DNA of 64,000 nt from Methylocystis sp. L43 (GCF_015709525.1 NZ_JADNRA010000015.1:1-64000); one strand, 5' to 3'. Numbered from the stretch's first letter, positions 35,313 through 44,762 are shown. Notes: a model not told the origin generated them from the sequence alone. A program made the numbers and translations.

Positions 35313-38303
35313 TCAAGGCGCGAACGCTTCCTCCAGGAACAATCTCAGCTGTGCGAGGTGCCGGGACATGGTGCCCGTGGCCGTCGACGCCGAGGCGGCG
35401 CGTCCAACGTAGCGGGCGCGCCTCGACTTGCCGCCGATCTGCGTCAGCACCCATTCGAGATAGGAGTCGACGAAGGACCAGGCGCCCATGTTCTTGGGCT
35501 CTTCCTGGCACCACACGACGTCGGCCTCCTTGAAGCGCCCGAGCGCCGCGACGAGACCCTTGAGCGGAAAAGGATAGAGCTGCTCGACCCGCAGCAGATA
35601 CACGTCGTCGACGCCGCGTTTCTCGCGTTCGTCCAGGAGATCGTAATAGACCTTGCCCGAACACAAAATGACCCGGCGAATGTTTTCGTCGGCTTTGAGG
35701 ACGAACGTCTCGGTCGGCGACGTTTCGGCGTCGTCGAGGAGCAGCCGCTGGAAGCTCGAGGCCATGCCCATTTCGCCGAGCCGCGAGACGGCGCGCTTAT
35801 GGCGCAGAAGCGATTTCGGGGTCATCAGCACCAGCGGCTTGCGGAAGCTTCTGTGCAGCTGACGGCGAAGGATATGGAAGTAGTTCGCGGGAGTCGTGCA
35901 ATTGGCCACCTGCATATTGTCTTCGGCGCACAGCTGCAGATAGCGCTCGAGCCGCGCGGAGGAATGTTCCGGGCCCTGGCCTTCGTAGCCATGCGGCAGA
36001 AGGCAGACGAGTCCCGACATGCGCAGCCACTTGCGCTCGGCCGATGAAATGAACTGGTCGAAGACGACCTGCGCGCCATTGGCGAAATCGCCGAATTGCG
36101 CCTCCCACAACACCAGCGCGTCCGGTTCGGCCAGCGAATAGCCATATTCGAAGCCGAGCACCGCCTCTTCAGAAAGCATCGAATTGACGACTTCGTAGCG
36201 GCCCTGGCCTTCGGCGATGTGATTGAAAGGCAGATAGCGCGCTTCATTCTCCTGATCGATGAGCACGCTGTGACGTTGCGAAAAGGTGCCGCGCTCGCTG
36301 TCCTGTCCGGAGAGCCGCACATTGTAGCCTTCATAGAGCAGCGAACTGATCGCCAGCGCTTCGGCCGTCGCCCAGTCGATCGGCCCGCCATGTTCGATGG
36401 CCGCCTTCCGATTGTCGAGAAAACGCTGGATCGTGCGGTGCGCGTGAAAATCAGGCGGCGTCGACGTGATCTCGGCGCCGATGTGCTGCAGCGTCTCGAG
36501 CGCCACGCCGGTCTGTCCGCGCCGCTCGTTCTCCGAGAGTTGCCAGCCTGATTTCTTTCCCGCCCAGCGGCCGTCGAGCCAATCCGCCTTGTTGGGCTTG
36601 TAGCTCTGGCCCGCTTCGAACTCTTCGTTGAGCCGCGTGCGCCAGTCTTCCTTCATGCGATCGACGTCTTCGCGAGTCGTCACGCCTTCCGCGATCAGAC
36701 GGTCCGCATAGATATCGAGCGCCGTGCGGTGCGCCCGGATTTTCTTATACATCAGCGGCTGGGTGAATCCCGGCTCGTCGCCCTCATTATGGCCGAAGCG
36801 GCGATAGCACCACATGTCGATGACGACGGGCTTTTGGAACTGCTGGCGGAATTCGGCGGCGACGCGCGCGGCGAAGACGACGGCCTCGGGGTCATCGCCG
36901 TTCACGTGAAGAATCGGCGCCTCGACCATCTTCGCGACATCGGACGGATAGGGCGAGGACCGCGAGTAGCGCGGATAGGTGGTGAAGCCGATCTGATTAT
37001 TGATGATGAAGTGGATCGAGCCGCCGGTGCGATGCCCCTTCAATCCGGAAAGCCCGAAACATTCCGCGACGACGCCCTGGCCGGCGAAGGCCGCGTCGCC
37101 GTGGATGAGGAGCGGCATCACCGAGCGGCGGTCGCCGTCGGCGCAATGATGCTGATCCTGCTTCGCGCGCACTTTGCCGAGCACGACCGGATCGACAATT
37201 TCGAGATGTGACGGATTGGCCGTGAGCGAGAGATGCACCTTGTTGTCGTCGAACACGCGATCCGACGACGCGCCGAGGTGATATTTGACGTCGCCCGATC
37301 CTTCGACTTCATCGGGCAGGAAGGAGCCACCTTTAAATTCGTGAAACAGAGCCCGGTGCGGCTTCGCCATCACCTGCGAAAGCAAGTTGAGACGGCCGCG
37401 GTGGGCCATGCCGAGAACGATTTCCTGCACGCCGAGCGCGCCGCCGCGCTTGATGATCTGCTCCAGCGCCGGAACAATGGATTCAGCGCCGTCGAGACCG
37501 AAGCGCTTCGTGCCGGTGTATTTGACGTCGAGGAACTTCTCGAAACCTTCCGCCTCGACGAGCTTGTTGAGAATGGCGCGTTTGCCTTCCTGCGTGAAGA
37601 CGATCTCCTTCTTCGGACCTTCGATGCGCGCCTGCAGCCAGGCCTTCTCCTCCGGATTGGAGATATGCATGAATTCGAAGCCGATCGTCCCGCAATAGGT
37701 GCGGCGCAGGATCGTGACCATTTCAAACAGCGTGGCGTATCGCATCCCCAACACGCCATCGAGGAAGATTTTGCGCTCGTAGTCCTCGTCGGTGAACCCG
37801 TAGGTCTGCGGATTGAGTTCGCCGTGGTCGTAGCGCTGCTCCAGCCCGAGCGGATCGAGATTGGCGTGCAGATGGCCGCGCATGCGATAGGCGCGGATCA
37901 TCATCAGGGCGCGCACGGAGTCGCGCGTCGCCCGCAACACGTCCTCGCCGCCGGGCGTCGGCGCGGGGACAGGAGCGACTGGCGATTTTGCAGGCGCCGG
38001 CGCCTCGCCGACGATCGCGTTCACCCACTCGCCGTTTTGCGGCTGCGGCCAATCGCGCCGCGCCCAGCTCGGGCCGTCGGCGACGATCTTCTCCTGTGGT
38101 CGCAGGCCCATCTCAGCGAAGAAATTGCGCCAATCGGCGCTGACCGAGGAGGGATCGGCCTCATAGGACGCAAGCAGGCTCTCCAGATAGCCCGCGTTCG
38201 CCCCCTGCAGAAAGGATGTCGAAGCAAGAAAATCATTTTGCGGCGAGCGCGCGCCCACCGGAGCGGCGGGTCCGGCGCCGCCATTGGTTTCAAAACGCGC
38301 CAT
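35313..38303 (-). CDS. sucA: 2-oxoglutarate dehydrogenase E1 component
   Basis: This 996-residue thiamine-diphosphate enzyme decarboxylates 2-oxoglutarate and succinylates the E2 lipoyl group. The N-terminus FLQGANAGYLESLLASYEAD is the E2-binding segment. The core includes LGMAHRGRLNLLSQVMAKPH, HGDAAFAGQGVVAECFGLSG, and the C-terminal transketolase-like HGYEGQGPEHSSARLERYLQ. The ATG at 38303 has GGGAAA upstream at 7 bases, better than a TTG five codons earlier. It is the second gene of sucD-sucA-sucB. Confidence 0.97.
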   Translation of the reverse strand: MARFETNGGAGPAAPVGARSPQNDFLASTSFLQGANAGYLESLLASYEADPSSVSADWRNFFAEMGLRPQEKIVADGPSWARRDWPQPQNGEWVNAIVGEAPAPAKSPVAPVPAPTPGGEDVLRATRDSVRALMMIRAYRMRGHLHANLDPLGLEQRYDHGELNPQTYGFTDEDYERKIFLDGVLGMRYATLFEMVTILRRTYCGTIGFEFMHISNPEEKAWLQARIEGPKKEIVFTQEGKRAILNKLVEAEGFEKFLDVKYTGTKRFGLDGAESIVPALEQIIKRGGALGVQEIVLGMAHRGRLNLLSQVMAKPHRALFHEFKGGSFLPDEVEGSGDVKYHLGASSDRVFDDNKVHLSLTANPSHLEIVDPVVLGKVRAKQDQHHCADGDRRSVMPLLIHGDAAFAGQGVVAECFGLSGLKGHRTGGSIHFIINNQIGFTTYPRYSRSSPYPSDVAKMVEAPILHVNGDDPEAVVFAARVAAEFRQQFQKPVVIDMWCYRRFGHNEGDEPGFTQPLMYKKIRAHRTALDIYADRLIAEGVTTREDVDRMKEDWRTRLNEEFEAGQSYKPNKADWLDGRWAGKKSGWQLSENERRGQTGVALETLQHIGAEITSTPPDFHAHRTIQRFLDNRKAAIEHGGPIDWATAEALAISSLLYEGYNVRLSGQDSERGTFSQRHSVLIDQENEARYLPFNHIAEGQGRYEVVNSMLSEEAVLGFEYGYSLAEPDALVLWEAQFGDFANGAQVVFDQFISSAERKWLRMSGLVCLLPHGYEGQGPEHSSARLERYLQLCAEDNMQVANCTTPANYFHILRRQLHRSFRKPLVLMTPKSLLRHKRAVSRLGEMGMASSFQRLLLDDAETSPTETFVLKADENIRRVILCSGKVYYDLLDEREKRGVDDVYLLRVEQLYPFPLKGLVAALGRFKEADVVWCQEEPKNMGAWSFVDSYLEWVLTQIGGKSRRARYVGRAASASTATGTMSRHLAQLRLFLEEAFAP

Positions 38304-38371
38304 CTCAATCTTTCCCAAAAGCGCCGGCGCTCAAAGCCCGACGACTTTCGAAGCGATGAGCGGGCGAGCCG

Positions 38372-39256
38372 CTAGCCCTTCAGCGCTTCGACCAAAGTCT
38401 TTCCCAGCCTGGCAGGCGAGGGCGACACTTTGATGCCCGCCGACTCCATGGCTGCGATTTTACTTTCGGCGTCGCCTTTGCCGCCCGAGACGATCGCGCC
38501 CGCATGGCCCATACGGCGGCCGGGAGGCGCGGTACGGCCCGCGATGAACCCGACCATTGGCTTCTTGCGGCCGCGCTTCGCCTCGTCTTTCAAGAATTGG
38601 GCCGCGTCTTCCTCCGCCGCCCCGCCGATCTCGCCGATCATGATGATGGACTTAGTTGCCTCGTCTGCGAGAAACAACTCCAGCACTTCGATAAAATCCG
38701 TGCCTTTGACGGGATCGCCGCCGATGCCGACGGCGGTCGTTTGACCTAAGCCTTCGCGCGTCGTCTGGAACACCGCCTCATAGGTGAGCGTGCCGGAGCG
38801 CGACACGACGCCGACCGAGCCGGGCGAGAAAATATTGCCGGGCATGATGCCGATCTTGCTCTCGCCGGCGGTGACGACGCCCGGGCAGTTCGGGCCGATC
38901 AGCCGGGACTTGGAGCCGCAAAGCGCGCGCTTGACGCGGATCATGTCCTGAACCGGCACGCCCTCGGTGATGCAGACGATGAGCGGGATCTCCGCCTCGA
39001 TCGCCTCGCAGATGGCGTCGGCCGCGCCCGGCGGGGGCACATAGACCACGGACGCGTCGGCGCCGGTCTTTTCGCGCGCCTCAAGGACCGTGTCGAAGAC
39101 CGGAAGATCGAGATGGATCGAGCCGCCTTTGCCGGGCGAGACGCCGCCGACCATTTTGGTGCCGTAGTCGAGCGCCTGGACGGAATGGAAGGTGGCGGTC
39201 TTGCCGGTGAAGCCTTGGGTGATGACTTTGGTGTTCTTGTCGATCAGCACGGACAT
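38372..39256 (-). CDS. sucD: Succinyl-CoA synthetase alpha subunit
   Basis: This 294-residue ADP/GDP-forming ligase subunit starts [20 protein letters not shown] (CoA-binding Rossmann domain). It carries [20 protein letters not shown] and the phospho-histidine region [19 protein letters not shown]. The malate thiokinase subunit MtkB is a paralogue in serine-cycle methylotrophs, but [20 protein letters not shown] and [20 protein letters not shown] fit SucD better. sucC would normally precede it, but the upstream neighbour is rplA. The spacing to sucA is 68 bases. Confidence 0.93.
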   Translation of the reverse strand: MSVLIDKNTKVITQGFTGKTATFHSVQALDYGTKMVGGVSPGKGGSIHLDLPVFDTVLEAREKTGADASVVYVPPPGAADAICEAIEAEIPLIVCITEGVPVQDMIRVKRALCGSKSRLIGPNCPGVVTAGESKIGIMPGNIFSPGSVGVVSRSGTLTYEAVFQTTREGLGQTTAVGIGGDPVKGTDFIEVLELFLADEATKSIIMIGEIGGAAEEDAAQFLKDEAKRGRKKPMVGFIAGRTAPPGRRMGHAGAIVSGGKGDAESKIAAMESAGIKVSPSPARLGKTLVEALKG

Positions 39257-39460
39257 GAAGCGCAAATCCCGAGAGCAAGCGAAAACGGCGCGCGCGCCTT
39301 TGAATAAGCGAAAAACCGGAGCCGCCGCCCGTCGTCGCCCGCGCGGAACCTATTGACAAAAGCTCAGCCGCACAAGGCGGCGAAGGCCCCTGCGACAGGG
39401 GGCCGCGTCGCGCTCTCACCCGTCTGTTTTGGCGCGCCAAGCCTTTACGTTGGATGAACC

Positions 39461-39494
39461 AAAAAAAAGCCGGCGGTCACCCGCCGGCTTTTTT
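39461..39494 (-). terminator. Intrinsic terminator of the rplK-rplA operon
   Basis: The hairpin AGCCGGCGG / CCGCCGGCT is flanked by A8 on the left and T6 on the right, so it reads as a rho-independent terminator on both strands. It lies just downstream of rplA (minus strand) and upstream of sucD, isolating the two operons. Confidence 0.9.
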
Positions 39495-39511
39495 GTCGAA
39501 AGGACTTCGCC

Positions 39512-40216
39512 TCAGTGCGGGGCGGCGCCCAGGCTGGATACGTCGACCTTCACGCCCGGCCCCTGGGTGGAGCTGAGCGCGACGCGCTGAATGTAAGTGC
39601 CTTTGGCGCCCTGCGGCTTCGCCTTGGCCACGGCGTCGACGAAAGCCTTGATGTTCTCGACGAGCTTGCCGTCATCGAACGAGGCCTTGCCGACCGTGCC
39701 CTGCACGATGCCGGCCTTCTCGACGCGAAACTCGACCGCGCCGCCCTTTGAGGCCTTCACCGCCCCGGCGACGTCCATCGTCACCGTCCCGACCTTCGGG
39801 TTCGGCATCAGGCCGCGCGGGCCCAGCACCTTGCCGAGACGGCCGACGAGCGGCATCATGTCCGGCGTCGCGATGCAGCGGTCGAAGTCGATCGTTCCGC
39901 CCTGCACCGTCGTGACGAGATCCTCGGCGCCGACGACGTCGGCGCCCGCCGCCGTCGCTTCATCGGCCTTGGCGCCGCGCGCGAAAACCGCGACGCGCAG
40001 GACGCGGCCGGTGCCGTTCGGCAGATTGACGACGCCGCGCACCATCTGGTCGGCGTGTTTGGGGTCGACGCCGAGATTCATGGCGATTTCGACAGATTCG
40101 TCGAACTTGGCCTTGGCGCGCTCGCGCACGAGCTTCACCGCCTCGTCAATCGCATAGAGCTTGGTGCGTTCGATGCCCTCGCGGGACTTGGCAATACGTT
40201 TTCCGACATGCGCCAT
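39512..40216 (-). CDS. rplA: 50S ribosomal protein L1
   Basis: This 234-residue L1-stalk protein starts [20 protein letters not shown]. It contains DKVTV-like [20 protein letters not shown] core residues and the signature [20 protein letters not shown]. In many bacteria L1 represses its own operon by binding the rplK leader. The ATG follows the rplK stop by four bases, so the two are cotranslated. It is terminated by a strong hairpin. Confidence 0.97.
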   Translation of the reverse strand: MAHVGKRIAKSREGIERTKLYAIDEAVKLVRERAKAKFDESVEIAMNLGVDPKHADQMVRGVVNLPNGTGRVLRVAVFARGAKADEATAAGADVVGAEDLVTTVQGGTIDFDRCIATPDMMPLVGRLGKVLGPRGLMPNPKVGTVTMDVAGAVKASKGGAVEFRVEKAGIVQGTVGKASFDDGKLVENIKAFVDAVAKAKPQGAKGTYIQRVALSSTQGPGVKVDVSSLGAAPH

Positions 40217-40220
40217 GGTC

Positions 40221-40667
40221 TTACTCCACCACCTCAAGGCCCATCGCGCGGGCGGAGCCGGCGATCATCGACATCGCGGATTCAATCGAAGCGCAGTTGA
40301 GATCGACGATCTTCTTTTCCGCGATGTCGCGGATCTGCGCCTGTGTGATCTTTCCGACGACGTTGCGGCCCGGCAATTTGGAGCCGGAGGCAGGCTTCTT
40401 GCCGATCTTGAGGCCCACCGCCTTCTTCAGGAAGAAGCTGACCGGCGGCTGCTTCATTTCGAAGGTGAAGGAGCGGTCCTGATAGGCGGTGATGACGACG
40501 GGGATGGGCGTCCCCTTCTCGATCTGTCCCGTCTTGGCGTTGAACGCCTTGCAGAACTCCATGATGTTGAGGCCGCGCTGGCCGAGCGCGGGACCGATCG
40601 GCGGCGACGGATTGGCCGCGCCAGCCGGCACTTGCAGTTTGATATAGCCGGCGATTTTCTTCGCCAT
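40221..40667 (-). CDS. rplK: 50S ribosomal protein L11
   Basis: This 148-residue protein starts [20 protein letters not shown]. The L11 signatures are [20 protein letters not shown] and the C-terminal rRNA-binding [20 protein letters not shown]. It forms the GTPase-associated region with 23S rRNA. The leader to the right (40668-40804) contains a perfect hairpin CCCCGA-N5-TCGGGG at 40747-40763, which may be part of ribosomal autoregulation. It is separated from nusG by two other genes. Confidence 0.97.
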   Translation of the reverse strand: MAKKIAGYIKLQVPAGAANPSPPIGPALGQRGLNIMEFCKAFNAKTGQIEKGTPIPVVITAYQDRSFTFEMKQPPVSFFLKKAVGLKIGKKPASGSKLPGRNVVGKITQAQIRDIAEKKIVDLNCASIESAMSMIAGSARAMGLEVVE

Positions 40668-40804
40668 TTGCTTTCTCCAACGATTGGCGCCCGCCGCGAT
40701 TTTTCACGCGTCGGCGCCGGTTGCAGTTCGTGGTCCGGCCTGGACTCCCCGATGGCGTCGGGGCAGACCCGCCACGTTGGTTTTCGTTTCCATTGGAGGG
40801 AACG

Positions 40805-40828
40805 AAAAAAGCCCTCGGCGAGAGGGCT
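40805..40828 (-). terminator. Intrinsic terminator upstream of rplK leader
   Basis: On the minus strand the stem AGCCCTC / GAGGGCT is followed by six U (TTTTTT, ending 40805). It lies 56 bases downstream of the coiled-coil gene stop at 40884 and separates that gene from rplK. Confidence 0.88.
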
Positions 40829-40883
40829 AGCGACTTATACTGACGAGACTGGGAAAAGCAACTGATTGCTGCTGACGCGAGCC

Positions 40884-41252
40884 TCAATGCCCCTCGGGCG
40901 TGAGGCCTACATGCTCTTCGAGCCGGCGCAGGCGCTCTTCGAATTCGGTCAGCAGAACGCCGTGCCCAATTTGCGAGGAATGATATTCCATCACCGAGCG
41001 GCGCAGTCCGGAAATCTGGTCGCTCAGGCGCTTCTCCTGCGCCTTAAGGCGCTCATCGATGCGCTCTTCGAGATTCATCAGGTCGGAGGCGACATCCGCG
41101 CGCAGCGAATGGATCTCGGAGCGAACATCAGCAATATCGCTCCGCGTCGCCATGACGTCGCGAATGGCGGAAACTTCGCCGCGAAGGCCGTCCACCTTCC
41201 CGTCGATCTTGCGCAGCAGCGCCAGCGTAAAATTTTCGGGCTCGTCGCTCAT
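40884..41252 (-). CDS. Coiled-coil hypothetical protein, 122 aa
   Basis: It starts MSDEPENFTLALLRKIDGKV, then almost continuous heptad-like helix (SDIADVRSEIHSLRADVASD, LEERIDERLKAQEKRLSDQI) and a C-terminal helix EFEERLRRLEEHVGLTPEG. It has no signal peptide or membrane segment. It is the type of short coiled-coil protein often found alone in Rhizobiales, with unknown function. It has its own terminator and splits the usual nusG-rplK arrangement. Confidence 0.72.
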   Translation of the reverse strand: MSDEPENFTLALLRKIDGKVDGLRGEVSAIRDVMATRSDIADVRSEIHSLRADVASDLMNLEERIDERLKAQEKRLSDQISGLRRSVMEYHSSQIGHGVLLTEFEERLRRLEEHVGLTPEGH

Positions 41253-41351
41253 CGCGGCTTCCATCGACTGCGGAGATGCGCCGACCCAACATAGCGCCGC
41301 ATTGCGCCTTTGTCTTCGGCTACCCACCTCCATCGAGGAAAGGAAGCCTGC

Positions 41352-41612
41352 ATGTCAGATTACGCAAAGCGCCTCGCCTTCATGGCCGCCGGACTCGCGG
41401 CGATGATCTTCTCCAATTTATACATGGAAGAGACGCTGCTCGGCTGGGCTGGCCTGCTCGCGGGGATCGGCTTCTATTATTATGGATGGCGTGGCGTTTG
41501 CCCGGCGTGCCGAGCTCAGCGTTGCGCCGTGGCGCCCCCTGAGCGGAAAGATGCGCCCGCGGACGGCGGCGCCAAGGGAGAAAGCGGGCCGGACAGCGCG
41601 GCCGCGCATTAG
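41352..41612 (+). CDS. Small membrane protein with CxxC pair, 86 aa
   Basis: It starts MSDYAKRLAFMAAGLAAMIF. Two hydrophobic segments (FMAAGLAAMIFSNLYM and LLGWAGLLAGIGFYYYGW) are followed by GVCPACRAQRCA, a CxxC-x4-C group that might bind zinc or form disulfides. A polar disordered tail ends it. It is on the strand opposite nusG, which ends three bases away. I do not know the family. Confidence 0.65.
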   Translation: MSDYAKRLAFMAAGLAAMIFSNLYMEETLLGWAGLLAGIGFYYYGWRGVCPACRAQRCAVAPPERKDAPADGGAKGESGPDSAAAH

Positions 41613-41615
41613 GCC

Positions 41616-42146
41616 TTATACCTTCTCCACCTGGGCGAACTCCAGCTCGACGGGAGTCGGCCGGCCGAAGATTGACACGGCGACCTTGAGGCGCGAACGC
41701 GCCTCGTCGATTTCCTCGACGAGGCCGTTGAAAGAGGCGAAAGGCCCGTCGGCGACGCGCACCGTCTCGCCCACCTCGAACATGATCGTCGGCTTTGGCC
41801 GCTCGACGCCATCCGCGACCTGGCCCTTGATGCGCAGGGCCTCTTCCTCGCTGATCGGCATCGGCTTGTTGTCGGCGCCGAGAAAGCCCGTGACCTTCGG
41901 CGTATTCTTGATGAGCGAGAACACCTGATCGGTGAGTTCGCATTTCACCAGCACATAGCCGGGGAAGAATTTGCGCTCGGCGGAGACCTTGCGTCCGCGC
42001 CGCACTTCCATGACCTGTTCGGTCGGGACCAGAATCTCTTCGAATTGGTCGGCGAGTCCGCGCTGCGCCGCGCCCTCGCGTATCGCCTCGGCGACCTTCT
42101 TTTCGAAGTTCGAATAGGCGTGAACGATGTACCAGCGCATGCTCAT
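41616..42146 (-). CDS. nusG: Transcription termination/antitermination protein NusG
   Basis: This 176-residue protein starts [20 protein letters not shown] (NGN domain, which binds the RNA polymerase clamp). It contains [20 protein letters not shown] and a C-terminal KOW domain [20 protein letters not shown] that contacts Rho or ribosomal S10. It follows secE by 24 bases, the conserved secE-nusG pair. The downstream neighbour on the same strand is not rplK but a coiled-coil gene. Confidence 0.97.
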   Translation of the reverse strand: MSMRWYIVHAYSNFEKKVAEAIREGAAQRGLADQFEEILVPTEQVMEVRRGRKVSAERKFFPGYVLVKCELTDQVFSLIKNTPKVTGFLGADNKPMPISEEEALRIKGQVADGVERPKPTIMFEVGETVRVADGPFASFNGLVEEIDEARSRLKVAVSIFGRPTPVELEFAQVEKV

Positions 42147-42170
42147 AGCGGCGCGACTAGCTCCAATTGT

Positions 42171-42362
42171 CTATCGACCGACGCCCAGCATCAACCCGAC
42201 GCCGAAACGCAGCGCCGAATCGACGACGACGAAAAAAAGGCTTGCGAATAGCACCATCAGGATGACGAGGCCGGTCGTGATGAGCGTCTCACGCCGCGAA
42301 GGCCAGGTGACCTTGCCCGCCTCGGCGCGGACTTCCTGCAGGAATTGAAACGGATTGACCAT
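42171..42362 (-). CDS. secE: Preprotein translocase subunit SecE
   Basis: This 63-residue single-helix subunit of the SecYEG channel contains the conserved amphipathic segment FLQEVRAEAGKVTWPSRRET, followed by one transmembrane helix (GLVILMVLFASLFFVVVDSA). This is the short form typical of most bacteria outside the enterics. It is upstream of nusG on the same strand. No tRNA-Trp gene, which often precedes secE, is visible in the 199 bases upstream. Confidence 0.95.
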   Translation of the reverse strand: MVNPFQFLQEVRAEAGKVTWPSRRETLITTGLVILMVLFASLFFVVVDSALRFGVGLMLGVGR

Positions 42363-42561
42363 TCGGCTACCGGGCTGTGCGGGGGCGTGCGATCCACCCC
42401 TCGGAACTCACGTCGCGAATGACTCGCGCCGTAAAACGATCGCGGCGCGGGACCTGCCGGCCGCGCGCCACGAATTCAAGCGGCTTATAGCCCCTTAGCG
42501 CCGCGCCGCCAAGCGAAAAACGCGTGAGCCTCGATCCACCGACGCCGGGTCGTCCTGCCGC

Positions 42562-43785
42562 TCACGGCGTCGCGTCGGCAGGTTGGCGGGCGGCGCTGGC
42601 CTTCGCCAGCTCGACGAGATCGGGCGGCAGCAATCGCGCCTCCTCTTCGGTGATGGACGCCACCCTCGCCGCGAGGTTCGAGCCGAGGCGCGCCATCGCT
42701 TCTTTCAGGTTTGGAGGATCGTAGGAACGATTGGCGCCATAGATGTTGCAGCTGCGGCCGAGCTTGGCCAGCACGCTCCAATGGACCTTCTCATTGACCT
42801 GTTCCTCGGCGGGATCGCCGCCGGAGCTGAAAAAACTGTTGGCGGGCGCTCCGGCCGGAAACATCTCGCGGCTGCGCGGAAAATTCCTGTCGATCGGAAA
42901 TTTCTCGGCCGAGTCGGGAATGTTCCCGTCGATATCCGGTTTCAGCGTGCGCCTGATCGCCGCTTCGTCGAAGGAGAGTCCGGTGAGCGCCTGCGTGCGC
43001 GCAATCATCCAGATCAATGCGATGTCCGAAAGGCCAGATTCCGGATAGCCGCCGCCGACGTTGCAGTGGACGCCCGGAAACCAGTTCTGCTCGATGTTGG
43101 AGGGGCGCGGATCTTTCTTCTTCACCGTCCAGAAAGTCGGCGTAAAGGGACGGCGGCGCTCGTCGACGCCGATCGCGTGCAGCGCGTGGTCGACATGCGG
43201 ACCGAGCTGCGTGTCCTCAAAACCGCCGAACACCGCCAGCGTGAAGTAGCGGCCGAGCGGCGCAAGCCCGCTGAAACCGGCGGGCACGCCATATGAGCCG
43301 ACGGTGTCGAACACGCCGAGCAGCTTGATGCGATTGTTCGCCTGAACGTCGGGACCGCTCGGCGGCGCGCCGAGCCGCGACGCCTTTTTCGCGCTCTTGT
43401 TGGCCTGCACGATGTCGAAAATGCTTTTGTCTGTCGTCTTTCGGATGCCGCAGTCGCCAATCAGCCCGGCCAAGGCGCGGGCGGCATAGGCGCCGCGCGA
43501 AAAGCCGTAGATATACAGCTCCTGATCGTCCCGATAATTGTCGACGACCCAATTGTAGGCGTTTTGCACGATGGTCCGCAGGCCGAGGCCGGCGGCGCCG
43601 CCGACGATCTTGAATCCTTCAGCGCCGACGCCGGAGAAATAGCGGACGTTCTGTTCGACGCCGTCCGCGCCCTTCGGCGGGATGAGCTTCTCGGAGACTT
43701 TCTCGTCCCAGGACTTCTTGCAGATGTTGGTGAAATCGCGCGGCGTATTCCATGTGCCGTCGAGCAAGACAATGTTGCGAATCAT
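42562..43785 (-). CDS. DUF2235 domain protein (predicted alpha/beta hydrolase)
   Basis: This 407-residue protein starts MIRNIVLLDGTWNTP. The nucleophile motif is GFSRGAYAARALAGLI with S96, and LLGVFDTVGSYGVP plus WFPGVHCNVGGGYPESGLSD supply the likely Asp and His of the triad. DUF2235 covers uncharacterised hydrolases and some type VI phospholipase effectors (Tle1); no VgrG or immunity gene is adjacent here. A strong GGAGG lies upstream of the ATG. No signal peptide is visible. Confidence 0.86.
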   Translation of the reverse strand: MIRNIVLLDGTWNTPRDFTNICKKSWDEKVSEKLIPPKGADGVEQNVRYFSGVGAEGFKIVGGAAGLGLRTIVQNAYNWVVDNYRDDQELYIYGFSRGAYAARALAGLIGDCGIRKTTDKSIFDIVQANKSAKKASRLGAPPSGPDVQANNRIKLLGVFDTVGSYGVPAGFSGLAPLGRYFTLAVFGGFEDTQLGPHVDHALHAIGVDERRRPFTPTFWTVKKKDPRPSNIEQNWFPGVHCNVGGGYPESGLSDIALIWMIARTQALTGLSFDEAAIRRTLKPDIDGNIPDSAEKFPIDRNFPRSREMFPAGAPANSFFSSGGDPAEEQVNEKVHWSVLAKLGRSCNIYGANRSYDPPNLKEAMARLGSNLAARVASITEEEARLLPPDLVELAKASAARQPADATP

Positions 43786-43957
43786 TTTTCCTCCAATACG
43801 CACGCGAAGCCTAAACAATTGCGAAGACATAAGCGCCGTGGCGCGTTTGGATCGTGACGCTCTTTGGCGGCCTTCGCAAGCGAACAGGAAATATTTGCCC
43901 AGCAAGCCCGCTCCCCGCTATGAGAAGCGAAACCTCAGCCAAGCATTGGAGAAACGG

Positions 43958-44296
43958 ATGCGCGCAGGTTTGCTTTTCTTCGCCGCATGCGCCGCGGCGG
44001 GCCTTGCCGGCTGCAACGCCGCGCGCCAACCGCAGATCGTTCCTCCCGGACCAGCAGGCCCGCCGCCGCGGATGGGCGAATCGCCTCCGCCGGACGCCCC
44101 GGGCTGCGCCGGCGCGGTCGCGCGCTATCGCTCCGTCATCGACAATGATCTCGCGATGGGACACGTCAACAACAGCGTCCATGCTCAGATCTCGAATGAG
44201 ATCGGCGAGGCGGCGTCAGCCTGCTCCAACGGTCAGGATGGCCGCGCGATGTCGCTCCTGCGCGCGTCGAAATCGCGTCACGGCTATCCAGGGTGA
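43958..44296 (+). CDS. Small lipoprotein, 112 aa
   Basis: It starts MRAGLLFFAACAAAGLAGC with lipobox LAGC, so it is a predicted lipoprotein. A Pro-rich linker (PPGPAGPPPRMGESPPPD) precedes a helical domain with two cysteines (GCAGAVARYRSVIDNDLAMG and SACSNGQDGRAMSLLR). I do not recognise the family. It is divergent from the DUF2235 gene. Confidence 0.72.
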   Translation: MRAGLLFFAACAAAGLAGCNAARQPQIVPPGPAGPPPRMGESPPPDAPGCAGAVARYRSVIDNDLAMGHVNNSVHAQISNEIGEAASACSNGQDGRAMSLLRASKSRHGYPG

Positions 44297-44420
44297 GCCG
44301 CGCGCCCCCTGCGACATCAGCTTGGAAGCGCTCCAGACTAGATTGATTGACCTCATGTTTTGGCCTTCTTACTTTCGATGTGGACGCGGCGGGACCGTCG
44401 GCGCTCAGCGAACTCGGGAG

Positions 44421-44762
44421 ATGCGGTTTTTGAAGCGCGATTATTTTCTGGGGGTCCTCGTGGCCTCGGCTTTGAGCATCTCCAGCGCCGCTGCGGCTGA
44501 AAACGCCTTCACGCTCACGATCAAGGACCACCGCTTCGAACCGGCCGAACTTCGCGTTCCAGCCAATCAGTCGGCGACGCTGACGGTGAAGAATCTCGAC
44601 GCCACGCCCGAAGAGTTTGAAAGCAAGAGCCTGCGGATCGAGAAGGTGATTCCCGGCAATAGCGAAGCGACCTTCACGCTTCGGCCGCTGAAGGCCGGCC
44701 GCTACAAATTCGTCGGCGAGTTCCATGAGGACGCCGCCAAGGGCGAGGTCATCGCGGAATAG
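44421..44762 (+). CDS. Cupredoxin-fold periplasmic protein paired with FTR1
   Basis: This 113-residue protein has a signal peptide (MRFLKRDYFLGVLVASALSI, cut near AAAAE) and a cupredoxin-1 fold: FTLTIKDHRFEPAELRVPAN, ATLTVKNLDATPEEFESKSL and GRYKFVGEFHED. The mature part contains no Cys and no Met, so it cannot form a type 1 copper site. It resembles the cupredoxin part of EfeO/P19-type iron proteins. It ends two bases before the FTR1 permease, so it likely delivers or oxidises iron for it. Confidence 0.85.
   Translation: MRFLKRDYFLGVLVASALSISSAAAAENAFTLTIKDHRFEPAELRVPANQSATLTVKNLDATPEEFESKSLRIEKVIPGNSEATFTLRPLKAGRYKFVGEFHEDAAKGEVIAE

Noticed and set aside
33969-36047. 692-codon plus-strand open frame over sucB and the end of sucA
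   Set aside because: It is an antisense shadow of high-GC coding sequence; the minus strand encodes well-known enzymes throughout.
38372-39256. Malate thiokinase subunit (mtkB) instead of sucD
   Set aside because: It was considered because the genome may be a serine-cycle methylotroph, but internal blocks and linkage to sucA-sucB fit SucD better.
42363-42561. tRNA gene upstream of secE
   Set aside because: A tRNA-Trp is often found there, but no cloverleaf or T-loop sequence could be recognised on either strand.
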